Of a stretch of 64,000 nt of DNA, positions 12,661-24,325 are shown in pieces. The translations under genes were made by a program, and so were the position numbers. Below the pieces are notes generated by a model. It was not told where the DNA came from. It did no database searches and saw only the letters and a program-made list of their open reading frames with translations. Each line of letters begins with the position of its first letter. Position 1 is the stretch's first letter. Origin of the DNA: Acheta domesticus (lineage: Eukaryota; Arthropoda; Insecta; Orthoptera; Gryllidae); NCBI GenBank assembly GCA_031308135.1, contig JAHLJT010003656.1:49081421-49145420 (forward strand). Direction: 5' to 3'.

Positions 12661-13216
12661 GATTGATTGATTGTTAGTGATTGCGAGAGCGTCAACTACA
12701 GAGGTCGTTAGTCCCATAAGTTTAGTGCGTGTTATTTCACGGGAGATTGTGATAATCTTCCCCCGCTGAATGGTGAGATCCGCCGTCGACCTACAGTCTG
12801 TTAGCGGGGATTTCCCAATTAAGTATCTCCCACCAGCGGGGCGTCACCTCAGCCGGCACGAGTTCGAAGCCCCAGACCGGTCTCCCGGCATGTGTAATGG
12901 TAGTGTAGAGCATGTTAGTGTGTGTGTAAGGAGAGAGGATAGGACAAGGAAGAGGAAACAAAGATCGCGCGCGTACCGTGGACCGTTTGTTATGGTACTG
13001 CTCCGGTATTCGCTTAGTGTTGATCGGAGAAAACACGGAAAACTACCGATCACAGCAGCCGGCCGCTAGAATTCTCCTCCAGACACCGACTGAATTGAAC
13101 CTAGCTGACAAGCTAGTGTCGAAAATCCTGCCGCCGTCGGGACTCGAACGTAGGACTTTCCGGTCGGAGGCACTGTAGTGATATCAGTAGATGTACTGAG
13201 CCACCTCTACCGGTAA
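12661..13216 (-). mobile_element. SINE-A copy 1 (long tRNA-headed SINE)
   Basis: On the minus strand the element starts at 13216 with a tRNA-like head: an A-box-like TGGCTCAGTAC near 13200 and a B-box-like CGTTCGAGTCCC near 13143. It continues through a body of about 450 bp and ends at 12661 in a short CAAT-repeat tail (GATTGATTGATTG on the plus strand). The same order of blocks occurs at 17098-17643 and, interrupted, at 24837-25805, which defines a dispersed family. An 8-bp near-match (GGTGGGGA before, GGTGAGGA after) may be the target duplication. SINEs encode no protein: RNA polymerase III transcribes them from the internal boxes and a LINE partner mobilises them. Frames through the body are not genes. 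Confidence 0.75.
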
Positions 13217-13237
13217 GGTGAGGAAAGAGTTCCTGAA

Positions 13238-13510
13238 TAAGTGAAATCATTAGTCCTGTAAGTACGGTGCATATAGACCTTGCAGGATGGTGGTATTGCT
13301 CTCTCTCTCTCTCTCTCTGGAACATGATACCCATCGCCGATCTACGCATCTGAACTATAAGCGTGTTTGTTTGTAAGAGGGATGGACGAGACAGAAAAAT
13401 AGGAAAGGAAATATTGCGTGGGCTTATGGCCTGTTTTCCGGAACTCCTTTGCCTGGTATTGATCAACAAAACAACAGAAAACTAACGACTAGAGCAACTG
13501 GCGACGTTGG
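13238..13510 (-). mobile_element. diverged partial SINE-A relative next to copy 1
   Basis: Several blocks occur in the same order as in the SINE-A body: CATTAGTCCTGTAAGTACGG (copy 1 has CGTTAGTCCCATAAG), GGGATGGACGAGACAG, TATGGCCTGTTTTCCGG and AACAGAAAACTAACGACTAG. The middle is shorter and holds a (CT)n run at 13300-13318. It is clearly more diverged than copies 1 and 2, so it is either an older insertion beside which copy 1 landed, or the remains of a dimer. Confidence 0.5.
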
Positions 13511-13779
13511 AGAAGTTTGTATCGCACAAGGACTCTAAATAACAAAGGATGTCGATTTTTAGATAATTTACAGAAGGGCGCGAATTCGCCATGATTTTTG
13601 TATTAGTAGTGGTGCTTCTTGAATATCTGTAAGCGGTACTTAATGATCCCCCAAACCCACATACCGAGTGAGAAGTTTTATGCTACATTGGGATCCACGG
13701 CAGTAATAATACTGTATTAGTAGTGAATATCCTGCAACGAAATAATTGCTAACATTTTCTATGACTATTACCAATGCTA

Positions 13780-14068
13780 GCCCGGCGGCTAGCTCATGGT
13801 CAGCGTATTCTCTCTCCACCATGCGCCCCCGGGTTCGATTCCCGGTCGAGGCAAGACTATAGTGTGCGTTTTCCTTGCAATGTTCCAGTATATGCTGCTG
13901 TGTGACGATGAGAAAATTCACTTCCCAGGTTCCGAAGACCAGCTTACGGCATGGGGATGTCTGCGTGCTAACAACACGTACCCCTTAACCTATGACCGTG
14001 AGGCAGGGACGTCGTCGGTAGGCCTGAGACCGTTCACGGGCTGTAGCACCAAGTACATACAAACATAC
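13780..14068 (+). mobile_element. SINE-C, complete tRNA-derived SINE with target-site duplication
   Basis: The head at 13780 reads like a tRNA: GGCTAGCTCATGGTCAGCG holds the A box, and GGGTTCGATTCCC at about 13833 is a near-canonical B box. A unique body of roughly 200 bp follows and the element ends in an ACATACAAACATAC tail. It is flanked by 13-bp direct repeats that differ at one base: ATTACCAATGCTA (13767-13779) and ATTACAAATGCTA (14069-14081). A tRNA head, an A-rich tail and long direct repeats are the hallmarks of LINE-mediated SINE insertion. The 100-codon frame across it is not a gene. It is not a functional tRNA because no acceptor stem closes. Confidence 0.8.
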
Positions 14069-14099
14069 ATTACAAATGCTACGAATTCTCTTAGCTGAT

Positions 14100-15120
14100 G
14101 CTCCACATTGAAGGCTGAGTTCAAACTGTTTGGTTCATTGCCCCTCGGACTTCAGGGCTGATGCGACAGAATGGGTGGTGGTGATTGAAACGTGGCAACA
14201 CAGTCCTTGACGCCACATCACTTCATCAGAGCGTTGACATAATGGAAGCACATCATTTCATGATTTGGTTATCCCGTATTTAATGTCACCCTTCTCTACA
14301 CAACTGTAAAAGAGGAATCCTGACGTATATTGTGTAACGTAGACAAAAAACAGAATGCTTTCGTGACTTTAAAACGCGGCGCTTTATATCAACTTTCAAT
14401 CTACATCTTCACCTTTGCTGCACGTTCAGAGTTGTTCACTTAGTTGATTATGTTCCAACATTGGTCCAGCTTCTAAAGAAGAAATGTGCTAAAACATTGC
14501 TCTGTCTTGCATACGTGATAGAAGAAGAATTTCAACTTATTCAGTCATGTTGAAAAGCGTAAGCAATAACGCCGCCATGTTAAAACACTGACCTACGACA
14601 GGAGCATGAGTATACATAAATATGTTGCCCGGAAAAATGCTGCGTTAATATAATGAAAACGCCGTTACAAACAGCTTTATATTGCCAAAGACTTTGAAAC
14701 ATGCCACTTACCCAAACCCTAAAGTCGTTTCAGTTCCTCACCAAGGTAACAATCTTGGAAAATAGATTTGTGTCCTACTTTGAGATATACGAATGCAATT
14801 ACCTGCGCACTTATGTTTTTTTTTGTCTGGCTCAATATTAGAAAGTGGAAGTGTACCAATTCAAATGAAGAGCTTTTTAAAAAGTGACGTATCTCCATTT
14901 CAGTTTTCTATTTTTTTATTTGTACATATTATTATTATATTTTAAGGCGCTTCTCTACCAGACCCTACTCTTCTGCTAAATGTGTACAAAAATTTCTATG
15001 TTAAACTGCAACTGAAAACTATTGAATCCTGTCTTGAACGGTATGACTCAATACAAATATTGACCATTCCTGAAAAATCGAGTTTCATTGAAGGGCTTCC
15101 CTTAGGAAATAAGTTGTTTC
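14100..15120. other. no gene recognised
   Basis: AT-rich unique sequence with no coding, RNA or repeat signal of note. Confidence 0.55.
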
Positions 15121-15337
15121 GCGCGTGGAGTGCCCTTGGTTCCGGCGACGCAGCGTCCGTCTTGTGCGCGTTTGGCGCCGTAGGACACGGGGCCAGCCGC
15201 ACGGCGCAGCCCGCGGGAGCCGGGGTGGGGCGGTGGTGCGGGGTGGGCGGGGCGAGGTGGCGGAGAAGGAGCTATCGGGAAGCGATCTGTCATGGATCCT
15301 CACTTCATTTCTGCCCCTGCCTCGCTCGCTCGGCCAG

Positions 15338-15612
15338 GCGGGCGGGTGGGGTGGTGCGGGGCGGGGCAGGGCGGGGCGGGATGGGGCGGGCCGGGGCGGG
15401 ATGGGGCGGGGCGGGGCGGGGCGGGGGGCGGGGCGGGGGGCGGGGCGGGGGGCGGCGTGGGGCGGGGCGGGGAGGCGCGGGGCGGGGCGGGGCGGGGCGG
15501 GGTGGGGCGGGGCGGGGTGGGGCGGGGCGGGGGTGCAGGGGGTGGGGGCGGGGAGGCGGAGCGGGGAGGCGTGGCGGGTGGGGCGGGGCGGGGGGAGGCG
15601 GGGCGGGCGGGC
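15338..15612. repeat. GGGGC array (G-quadruplex-prone)
   Basis: About 275 bp made almost only of GGGGC, GGGGCGGGGGGC and GATGGGGC blocks. The three frames of the plus strand and one of the minus strand stay open with Gly/Ala/Arg-only or Pro/Ala-only translations (122-285 codons), all artefacts. The strand asymmetry is extreme: nearly no A or T and all G-runs on the plus strand. Confidence 0.95.
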
Positions 15613-15619
15613 AGCGCGG

Positions 15620-16755
15620 CCGTCTCTCCGCGTGATGTATGGCTCAGGGATATCGCGCCGCTGCCCACCCGCGAGCTCTTTCTCGAATTAATATTTTTCT
15701 TCCTGATCCCCTCGAGCTGGCGGGGTGACCTTCGGAGAGTAGTTGGAGCTGCTGGCGGTGGTGGTGGAGCTTTACGCCTGGGTGATCGTAACTCCTCAGT
15801 GATGGCAATGTTTCTGACATTTTATTTTTCTCCTCTTATTTATACTTCCATCTTTCCTGTTTCTCTTTCCTCTACGCATTATTGCAAGTTTTCTCAGGTT
15901 GATATCTTTCTAATTATTTTCCCTCTTATTTTACGTATTCTTCCAATTTTTCCATACGTTCTTCTACTCATACTAACTATTCCCATTCTTAGAATTTTAC
16001 TTACTGTTCCACTTCTTATTCTCGTAATTTTTTTTTACATATTCTTCAGATACATAGTTTTAAATAAATATCTTTTAATTAAATCTCTATTAAAACGTTT
16101 TAGATTAATGGATTTTAAAGGATTTCATTACATGACCATCTTCTCTTGAATACAGAGGATACAACAAAAAAAGGAAAGTTGCCGAGAATAGAACACGGGA
16201 TAAGAAAAAATGTAAGTCCACAAAAGACATAGAGCCAAGCATTTTCCAAACCTATACGTGCACGTACACAATAAAAGCTGTTTTTTAAGTATACAACAAA
16301 GGCTATCTCTTTTAAGTATGAATAAGTAATACATGAAATTCACGTATGTTTATACGAAATTAGAGAGTCCATTTTTATTCAAATTTCATTTTATTTAACA
16401 TAAGTAACACGATTATTTAAAACTTCGCGTGTGAGAGAGAAACTTTTGTAAAGACATTATACATGTGGCATATCTGTAGCCCTTATAAGTACGCAAATCA
16501 TCCCGACCATCACGTGCGCTCAGAAGACTTTGCATCAGTATAAAGGAGGCTTGCAATGTACTATTTTTCGAAAAACCGGGGAGTTACCTCACCGCGTCCT
16601 CAGTGACGGGGCCGCATTTTCGAACACTGGCATTTGAAACTTCACTGTCAGCCATGCGTTTCGAGAATACTCGCACCACCACTTACTGCAGACTGCAGTG
16701 TTGACATGTTGCAGGGGACGATAGCAGATCAGTTGTTGAGGCCATGTCGTCTCAT
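15620..16755. other. no gene recognised
   Basis: The sequence becomes T-rich after 15800 (many TTC/TTA codons). A frame continuing to 16149 gives a hydrophobic Ile/Leu/Phe-rich translation, explained by T-rich composition following the GGGGC array. No promoter or splice evidence. Confidence 0.5.
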
Positions 16756-16758
16756 CTC

Positions 16759-16986
16759 TATACTGCGATTTTCCTAACTTTGCCCTTCAAGGCCCGTCTT
16801 CACGATGGAATATGTCACGATATTTCGCAGCGTTCTCAGTCGTGCCGCCAGATATCGCGACCTATCAAGCAGTGCTTGCGATCATGCGACTTCTAGCGGC
16901 CCGACGAAGAAAGACGCAAAATGCCGCGTGATACTCCATCGTGGGCTTAGGGACTTGAGGGCAGAGTAAGAAAAATCGCACTTTAC
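16759..16986. mobile_element. MITE of the TACTGCGATTTT family, copy 2
   Basis: It begins TATACTGCGATTTTCCTAAC at 16759 and ends AGAAAAATCGCACTTTA at about 16986, so the ends are imperfect inverted repeats. Internal blocks (GATGGAATATGTCACG, AAGCAGTGCTTGCGATCATG, CTTCTAGCGG) are shared with the copies at 24326 and 38724. TA at the boundaries fits a Tc1/mariner-type target. There is no coding capacity, so it would need a transposase in trans. Confidence 0.7.
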
Positions 16987-17097
16987 GTCCTCGCGTTCTT
17001 CACGACCTTGGAGGATATTCCCATTTACTGTGAGTCGTCGCTTGTAGTGATGGGTCACCGAACTCTTCCCTCCATTTGAAAGCATCTAAGTAAGACA

Positions 17098-17643
17098 TGA
17101 TTGATTGATCGTGATTCCGGGTGCGTCAACTACTAGGGTCATTAGTCGCGTACGTGTAGTGCATGTTTTTTCTGAGGAGGTGGCGGGGGTTTTCCCCCGC
17201 TAACTGGCGGGATCTGGCGCCGACCTACCATCGGCTAGTGGGGTTTTCCCCAACTAGGTATCTCCCACCTGCGGGGCATCATCCCAGCCGGGCCATGTTC
17301 TAAGCTCCCGGCCGGTCTCCCAGCATGTGTGGTAGTGTAGTGCATGGTAGTGTAAGTGCGGTAAAGGAAGAGGATATGAGAAGGAAGAGATAGGAAATAT
17401 CGCGCGCGGCACTGCTCAGGCATTCGCCTGGTGTGATCAGAGAAACCACGGAAAGCTACCGATCAGTGCAGCCGGGTGCAATTCTCCTCCAGTCAGCTAC
17501 TGAATCTGCCCTAGTGCCAATCTAGTGTCCAAATCAAGCTAGGGTCGAAAATCCTGCCGCCATTAGGACTCGAAACTAGGATCTCCCGATCAGAGGGCCT
17601 GCAGTGACATCAGATGATGCCCTGATCCACCTCTTCCGGTCTG
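17098..17643 (-). mobile_element. SINE-A copy 2, complete with target-site duplication
   Basis: Same block order as copy 1: CAAT-type tail at 17098 (TGATTGATTGATCG), TATCTCCCACCTGCGGGGC, GGTCTCCCAGCATGTGT, AAACCACGGAAAGCTACCG, CTAGTGTCCAAATC, then the tRNA-like head ending at 17643. On the minus strand the B-box-like stretch is AGTTTCGAGTCC and the A-box-like stretch is GTGGATCAGGGC. Flanking 9-bp direct repeats differ at one base: AGTAAGACA (17089-17097) and AGTCAGACA (17644-17652). This gives the element an exact length of 546 bp, unusually long for a SINE. No frame is coding. Confidence 0.8.
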
Positions 17644-17659
17644 AGTCAGACAGAAAATA

Positions 17660-20600
17660 TATTGTAATTGATAGAGGTGCTCCAGTGCGTGTCATTTGAG
17701 GTCGGCATTTCATACCAATAATGTTTTTGGCGTCACAATGAAGTCCCTTGTTATATCAAGTTTTGTTTGTAGTAAAAACTGAACAGTAAATAAACATCCG
17801 TATGAGCCAGTCCAGGGGTCGACCGCGAGGGTTCGTGTGCGTACAAGGCAGGATGAATAGCCCATCAAACAAGGATGAGATGTTAGAAATATCATGTACG
17901 TAGCATTGACAATGAGACCTCCCACTGCATGTGTAAAATGCTCTTCTTGGTCATGCCCAAGAAGTTCGTAATATTTATTCTAAACCACTCTGTATTAGCA
18001 GGATACGCCAATAAATGTTCTATCAAGTTTCTATTTCTAAGTCTAAGATTTACAAAAAAAAGTCATATTCATTCCAAAAAATGTTCTTTGGAAGCTTCCA
18101 AATGATTTACAAAATCACTTCGCGCCAGCAATGCTTTCGTTGATACGAAAGTGTGTAAACTAACTGACGTGGTATGCGTAAGATACATGTATATCCAGTT
18201 TGCATTCCATCTCTGTTTGACGATCTGATTGTTCACATTGAATTCAATTACGTATTACGCCTCTTCAAATGTAGGCTGAGCATTTGCTACAAGTGCTAAT
18301 ACCTAGTGTTGTGCTGACAAAAATGAAAATAACATACTTTAATATCAGCAGTAGATGAAAATATGTTTTGAATATGACGTTTTGTATCAATCCAATTGCA
18401 GACTCACATTTTGAAGATGCGTAATGAGCGTAATTTATAAGTTCGAAACATTTAAAGTCTTTGATAAGCAACTAGCGTCTTTACCAAGTATATATTGAAT
18501 GCCATCAAAGCTCTTACGATGAGGAATACAGCATTGGCAGTATGAAACCGAGTTTCTTACATTTATTCGTCATATAACATTCTTTAAAATTCGAAGAATA
18601 CTGAAAATAGAAAAACATTTTTCATTAATCGTGAGAATTACTCTGAATCTCAATTTTTTCCATTCAAAACGACTGTCATTTATGTATTATATGTGAAGAA
18701 TAATTCATTATACTTTTGGAATTTCGCAAATCAATCGCCGACAAACAGGTTTAAAAATGTACTTTTGAACTTTGGTTTAAAAGTGCCCAAATACATTGAT
18801 AGCCTCAAGGAGACCACTCCGAAATAAGATTTTAAAATAACAGATCACTCAGTACGTGAACCATTCTATTGTATTATAGACAAGGTTGATTCTATGCTTC
18901 AGGAATATGAATATCATTGATATTTTTTTGATTAGTTTTTGTTTAAAATAAGACGCAATATTTCGCAAATGATTCTTAGAACTTCAGTTATTACAACGTC
19001 GTAGGATGTGGGTAAAAGACGAAAACTATTATCGTGAAAACCGAAGATTCAGAAAACATTTTGGAAATATTCTTGGTATTTTAGGTTTTGGATTTACGGT
19101 TGGACTATGGTTCAATAAATTTTGTTTCATATACCATATTATGAAGACACATGGGGCTTCATTTGTCATTCAATCAAATGATTAATGCAAGAAAGCCGAT
19201 TTTTTATTTTCAGGGCTTGAAATTCAATAATATTATTGTTTAAATAAATCCAATATATATTATTAGTTATATCGAATTATTAATTAGCAAAACTTTCAAA
19301 AACATACAAATTCAATTCCGGAGACCTTGTTGAAAATGCGCAAGACAATTTGTACAGGAATAATCACATTCCGTGGAATTCTCCGATTTGACAAAAATAT
19401 GGAAGAAAATTTCTCGTACTAAATGTAAGTAACAAAATGGTTAATGAAGAACATACTTAAATAATTATTCGAATAGTCTTTTCCCTCTCCTCCTCTTTCC
19501 CTTTCCTCCCCTCTCCCCTCTCCTCTCCTTTCCCTCTATCTTTCTCTTCCATTTGAAATTCGAGAACATGAACCTCTAGATCGTCTCCTGTATTATTTCA
19601 GTAGTACAGTAAGGGAGTTGGGTATAGTAAAGGAGAGTTCTCGCGCGGGTTTACATGTTTGAAAATATGTAAACAATCGATTTTTTTCAGTTTTCAAATT
19701 TCATTTGCCTCCTTAAACATCCAAAATACAGAGGTTTCACAGCAAAATAAAATCTTCTAGATTTGGCAAGCACGAAGTGAATATTTCGGGAGTAGGTCAC
19801 GTTACGATTGTTGAAGTAAATGACGGAGACCAGCAGAGGCGACGCGCCGTTCATGGGCAACGTTTGTGTGAACATACGAACACATCGGCTATTGATCGGA
19901 TTTCGGGCGTGCTGTTTAACACGATCAAACATTTATTCAGCTGCACATGCACACAACGTCACATTGTGCTTATTCTCCGTAAAATGGTCGTCAGATAGAA
20001 AATTGATCAAATATGAACGATGCAGCTTCCGTTCATTTAGCAGGGAACACAACAACCAATCACAAATCAGTGAATCTTTTGTACACCATTAGAAGGCTTC
20101 ACAACACACTCGGCGAAAAAGTCAAACATTCAATTACAATGTTGTGCCTGTTCGGCAAATTACGTACTTAAATCAATTTACCAATGAACGTGTGTCCAGA
20201 AAGTCAATTTCTATCCATCCTTTTATTTGACGACAAAAAACCTAATTTGTAGTACTAGAAATCAAGCACGTAAAAACGTTTTCTTTGTTTACCGATGCTG
20301 ACCTACATTTACATTGAAGAGTATCCTAAAGTTTGGGGGGAAATAAGTATACAATAGAGATGATCTTCAAATTACACTGTAATAGTTCTGATAAAACTTT
20401 GTAATCCATTTTTTCTTCTTTTTATATTGTGGTTATGGTCATTTTTGTAGTTAACTTCCGATTTCCGACTTCATTGGTACGCAACATATTTAATTTAACA
20501 CACTCGTATACTATTTATTTTCTACAACAAAGATTTACAATTTTTTCAACATTAAAAACATATATTGTACGTCACTACAGCTGAAACGTATTGAAAATGC

Positions 20601-21180
20601 GGATAAGGAAAATATAAATAAAGCATAATCCAAAAGTTCATTATTTATGTACACACACATTAACACTCATATATATGATACCTTCCGTTCATTCTGAAAT
20701 ATCACACGGAATTGTTAACTTTATATAGTGTTGACAATGCAACCGAATCGATGTCTTCCGTGTAGTAGTTGCAAACGTAATTAAGCCCTCCTAACTTCAA
20801 TTTTGTTTTAGTATAATTATTTGCAACCACATTGGTATCCATTATATATTACAAGTCTTTTTTCCAAAATACACTGTTCTTAGAGTCTAAGTAATTACAG
20901 ATATGTAAAACAAAAATCAATGACTGATAGAACTTCCTTGTATATTCTTTGTAACAAAAGAACTCTTCTGTAAAATAAAGTTGAACATTGACATAGTCAA
21001 AAAATTTACTCTAAAATACACTTCACATATTTACACTAGTCTTCAAAATGTTAATTTTGTTTGAAACGGCTCACACTGGAAATCTGCCAACGCCATGACA
21101 AGGGATCACCGTCGTGTCAAAAGGTTCATCTCCATAGATATCTCATCCTTCGTTAATACGTTCGATGCTTACAGCGGTTA
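17660..21180. other. no gene recognised; AT-rich unique sequence
   Basis: About 3.5 kb with stops throughout. Only a polypyrimidine run at 19484-19545 (TCCCTCTCC-type) stands out. The longest frames are 60-90 codons, without recognisable domains. Confidence 0.55.
19484..19545. repeat. polypyrimidine tract
   Basis: About 60 bp containing only C and T with a few exceptions, built of CCTCTCC/TTTCCC blocks. No exon boundary is apparent, so I do not read it as a splice acceptor. Confidence 0.8.
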
Positions 21181-21184
21181 CAAA

Positions 21185-23110
21185 AAAAATATTAAATAAA
21201 AAAAGCTGTCGAGACGAGGGGTATCGTCTGCTCTGACACGGCTCTCCCTGCAGGTCGCCCTTGGTGTTTGTTTCAAAAGGCAGCGGCGCGTAGAATTGCA
21301 TGCGGCGGATAACCTCGTTACGGAAATTGGTAATTTAAATAAAATCGATATTGTAACCAATCCCCCTCGCTGTTTGTGCTGGCGATGAACCGCCCGTTGC
21401 GTTCGCGCCCCGCCCCGCCACGCCCCGCCACGCACCCCCGCCCCCCCCGCAGACGCCCACGCCCTTGGCAGCTCTTGCGTGGCGACTGCGTACGCCCTCT
21501 GCGGCGGCGCGTTGGCTTCTCGCCTTTGCCCCATGCAGCCCCGATAAGGCGTGACAGAGATGCAGAGTATTTCGGCAAAACATGTAGTATCAATTGTCAA
21601 AAAATGTACATAACTATGTAACAAAAACAGTGAGAAGATGTAATAATTATGTAAGATATGATTGTTCGAACAAGTTATCATAGGTTCATTTTCTTATGTT
21701 CCATTCTGAAGCACATCGCATGGTTTCGCAACCTCGCTTTTATACAACTCTTTGTTGCCCAGCGCAGCTGCGGCCAGCTTCTTAGGAAATCTAACGCCCC
21801 CGGCATTCGACGTACTCAGCCGCTGCCGCATTTGGCGGACGCCGTTACAATTGATTTGTAACATAACAGCTCAGGTCCCTCCTGTTAATTTCATATTAAT
21901 GGCGTAATTTCTATAATTTAAAATCATGCCTAATTTATACTTTGTTTATGAATTCCTTTCTTTCTTAATTTGAAGTAACAGAGTCCCACGGATCTGTCTC
22001 GCTAGCTCTCATTGGCTACGGCACAGAATCGGCGCCAAACTCTCGCAGCAAGACGCTGGCGCCGCCAGAAGCAGCCAGTCTTGCCCGAGTCGTACTCGAA
22101 ATTTCTTGTGGTGCACTGCGCGTCGCTCTGTCGCGCGTCTTATAAGCCATCGTGGCAATTGCTTGTTTTATTGTCGAACTACAAGCCACGCTTATGTTTG
22201 CAATATTAATCAACTCTACTTGAGCCATCACCGGCAAGCACCACGCGACTGTGCCCCGTGTTTTTTATACTTGTGACTTTTCTATAAGCCGAGTTCACGC
22301 TATCATGGCACCTAACTACCGTTGCCAAATGACGCTTGCACCGTAAGGGCTTGAATTCGTAAGGGCCAAGCCGGCCATCATGGTTTATAATTAACTTTGT
22401 TACTAAGCTGCACACTGTGTACGACTTCATATATAGTAACATTGACTGTCTGTGTTAGTGCAACATTTGTGCTCCGTGCCGTGCTACGCTTGTGCCGCCG
22501 GTACTATTTCTGCTCTATTTGGCTCGCCAACATTCAACTCGTGACTCCGTTTTATTGTACTGTGCTATTTTAACTGTGTTGTGCTGTTCAGTGCACATCA
22601 TTATTGCACTCTTGTTATCTACTGAGCTTGCCAGAGGCTGCACTCGCCGTTTCTCTCTCTCAATGACCGCTGTCTGCTCGAGTCGCTGTAAGTTGCAACA
22701 AGCACAGACCTGCTGCAACATCTCTGTGTGTGTGACGTCACGTGCTGCGTCATCCTACTGCGTCATCCAGCCTTCGTCCAGCAGTGGGCAACACTCGTAT
22801 TGGTATCAATGCACTTTTCTTTCAGATCAACTGCCCTAAACATTTAAATATGCTTTCAAGTAGCATATTATTGCATTCCACTAATTTATGTAATTATATA
22901 TTCGTTGTTAAATTATGTGCTGTGTTTAATTAAGCAATGGTGACATATCACAACCCTCCGGTAACTTCTCCTACCGTGTTCGTTTTTTACTAAATCGGAG
23001 AAGTGGTCCTTCTGAGTTACCCCAGTTTTGTGAGATGGGGCAAAATTTATAACAGTCCACTCGCTCACGCCTCCCACTGACAATGATATAACATATATAT
23101 TAAAATACAC
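21185..23110. other. no gene recognised; alternating GC-rich and AT-rich blocks
   Basis: GC-rich islets at about 21395-21550 and 21960-22140, and a T/GC-rich block at 22440-22800. Frames of 65-167 codons overlap on opposite strands, have Arg/Ala- or Cys/Ser-rich low complexity and show no known domain. Confidence 0.45.
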
Positions 23111-23112
23111 TA

Positions 23113-23516
23113 ATTGGACGGTGTTATGCATCAACCGGCTAAGCGCCATTTTTGAAAAAAATTAGTTATGGACACAATCAGTTGCAATGGACCATGTTCT
23201 AAGTGTACCCAAAATTTTGGCTCCAAAAATAGCCTTATAATTAATGAAAAATGTAAACGCCATCAGTCACATTAGGAATTTTATGTTTCACAACAACCGA
23301 CTATAAACCTAGATCTACGAATCTACTGTTCTTAATTTCACATTATGCAGGTAAGAACCAGATATTCCACTCATGTTTGTGTAATTTGGCGCTTTAATAA
23401 ATGAAATAATTAAATTACAGTTTTTAAAGCTGAAAATGTAATAAAAATCTGTGAACACGATTATCTCAAAACTTGTATGATGTCGCATAGCCAGTTGATG
23501 CATAACACCGTCCAAT
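23113..23516. mobile_element. MITE with 30-bp terminal inverted repeats and TA target duplication
   Basis: The left end is ATTGGACGGTGTTATGCATC followed by AACCGGCTA. The right end is its inverse complement with one or two changes (TAGCCAGTTGATGCAT then AACACCGTCCAAT, ending 23516). TA flanks both ends (23111-23112 and 23517-23518). The interior is 340 bp of AT-rich sequence without coding capacity. TA targeting and short terminal repeats fit a non-autonomous Tc1/mariner-superfamily element. It is a different family from the TACTGCG MITEs. Confidence 0.75.
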
Positions 23517-23519
23517 TAT

Positions 23520-23968
23520 AAAACACATTTACCTAATTCAACATTACATTCATCAAAAATTTCCTAGACAAATTATTTTGAGAGCACAAATTAATTTTTG
23601 CACCACACAACTTTCCCATCAGTAGTAAATCATCTATTGCTATCCAAAACGGTAGTTTAGCAGCCAGACTAGACGCAATAGAAGCCCTCATTCAAAATCA
23701 CCGGTATCTGCGGCCAGCAATCACTGCACAGTGCAGCATTCTCATCGAAGTGTTACACGTCGGCAATCGCCAACATTTCTCTGAAATTAAGGTTAACGAT
23801 CACGAAAACTGGCGTCAGTGATACTTTTCACACCCAAGGTGAAAATCATTTCAGTCGTTCACGCGCACTTCCCGCCATTGAAATTACTCAAGTAAGTGCG
23901 CCGGACTGTAAAAAACTTCAGACCGCATCTTAACGTGGTGCAACTCGATTCGACTGTATTAAGTTAAT
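23520..23968. other. no gene recognised
   Basis: AT-rich unique sequence between two mobile elements. Confidence 0.5.
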
Positions 23969-24325
23969 GTTATGTTGTTGTTGTTAATGCCTTACGTGGC
24001 GAGACTCGGGCCATCAGGCCCGCTCTTCCGTCTGACCACGCAAATTTCACTACGCTACTTTCACCCAGCGGAGAAAGAAGGTATTATCTCGGACGACGAA
24101 ACAGGCGATTTGAATTTAGCTCAGAGGCGTCATTTAGGCTTCAGGGTCTTTTACATGCAAGTAAATCTACGAACATGGGACAGCCGGCTTTACTTCCCCT
24201 TCGAAGGAAGGCGTACGAAGGATTTTTTTCGCCCTTAAAAATCCACGGCTTCGATCGGGTTTGAACCCGCGAACTTGGGTATGACAGTCCGGTACGCTAA
24301 CCGTTAAACCATCGAATCCGGTAAG
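23969..24325 (-). mobile_element. SINE-B, tRNA-headed SINE
   Basis: Read on the minus strand, the head starts at 24325 as CCGGATTCGATGGTTTAACG, with an A-box-like GGTTTAACGGTTAGCG and a B-box-like GCGGGTTCAAACCC near 24255. The loop between them (ACTGTCATACCC) resembles the anticodon arm of an Asp-type tRNA. The body carries GATTTACTTGCATGTAAAAG and the element ends at 23969-23985 in an AAC-trinucleotide tail. The 88-codon frame on the plus strand through it is not a gene. The head abuts a MITE at 24326, and a TAAGT shared by both sides may be the start of a target duplication that the MITE later interrupted. Confidence 0.65.

Noticed and set aside
13780..13855. Functional tRNA gene on the plus strand
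   Set aside because: A and B boxes are present, but no closing acceptor stem, and the sequence continues into a body with target duplications, so it is a SINE head.
15125..16149. Gly/Arg/Ala-rich 188-285-codon frames
   Set aside because: Three overlapping plus-strand frames across the GGGGC array are all open, so openness reflects composition.
21178..21681. 167-codon minus-strand frame
   Set aside because: GC-rich islet read in three overlapping minus-strand frames with unlike translations; no motif.
24240..24325. Functional tRNA-Asp gene on the minus strand
   Set aside because: Only box regions and part of the anticodon arm resemble a tRNA; it leads into a SINE body with an AAC tail.
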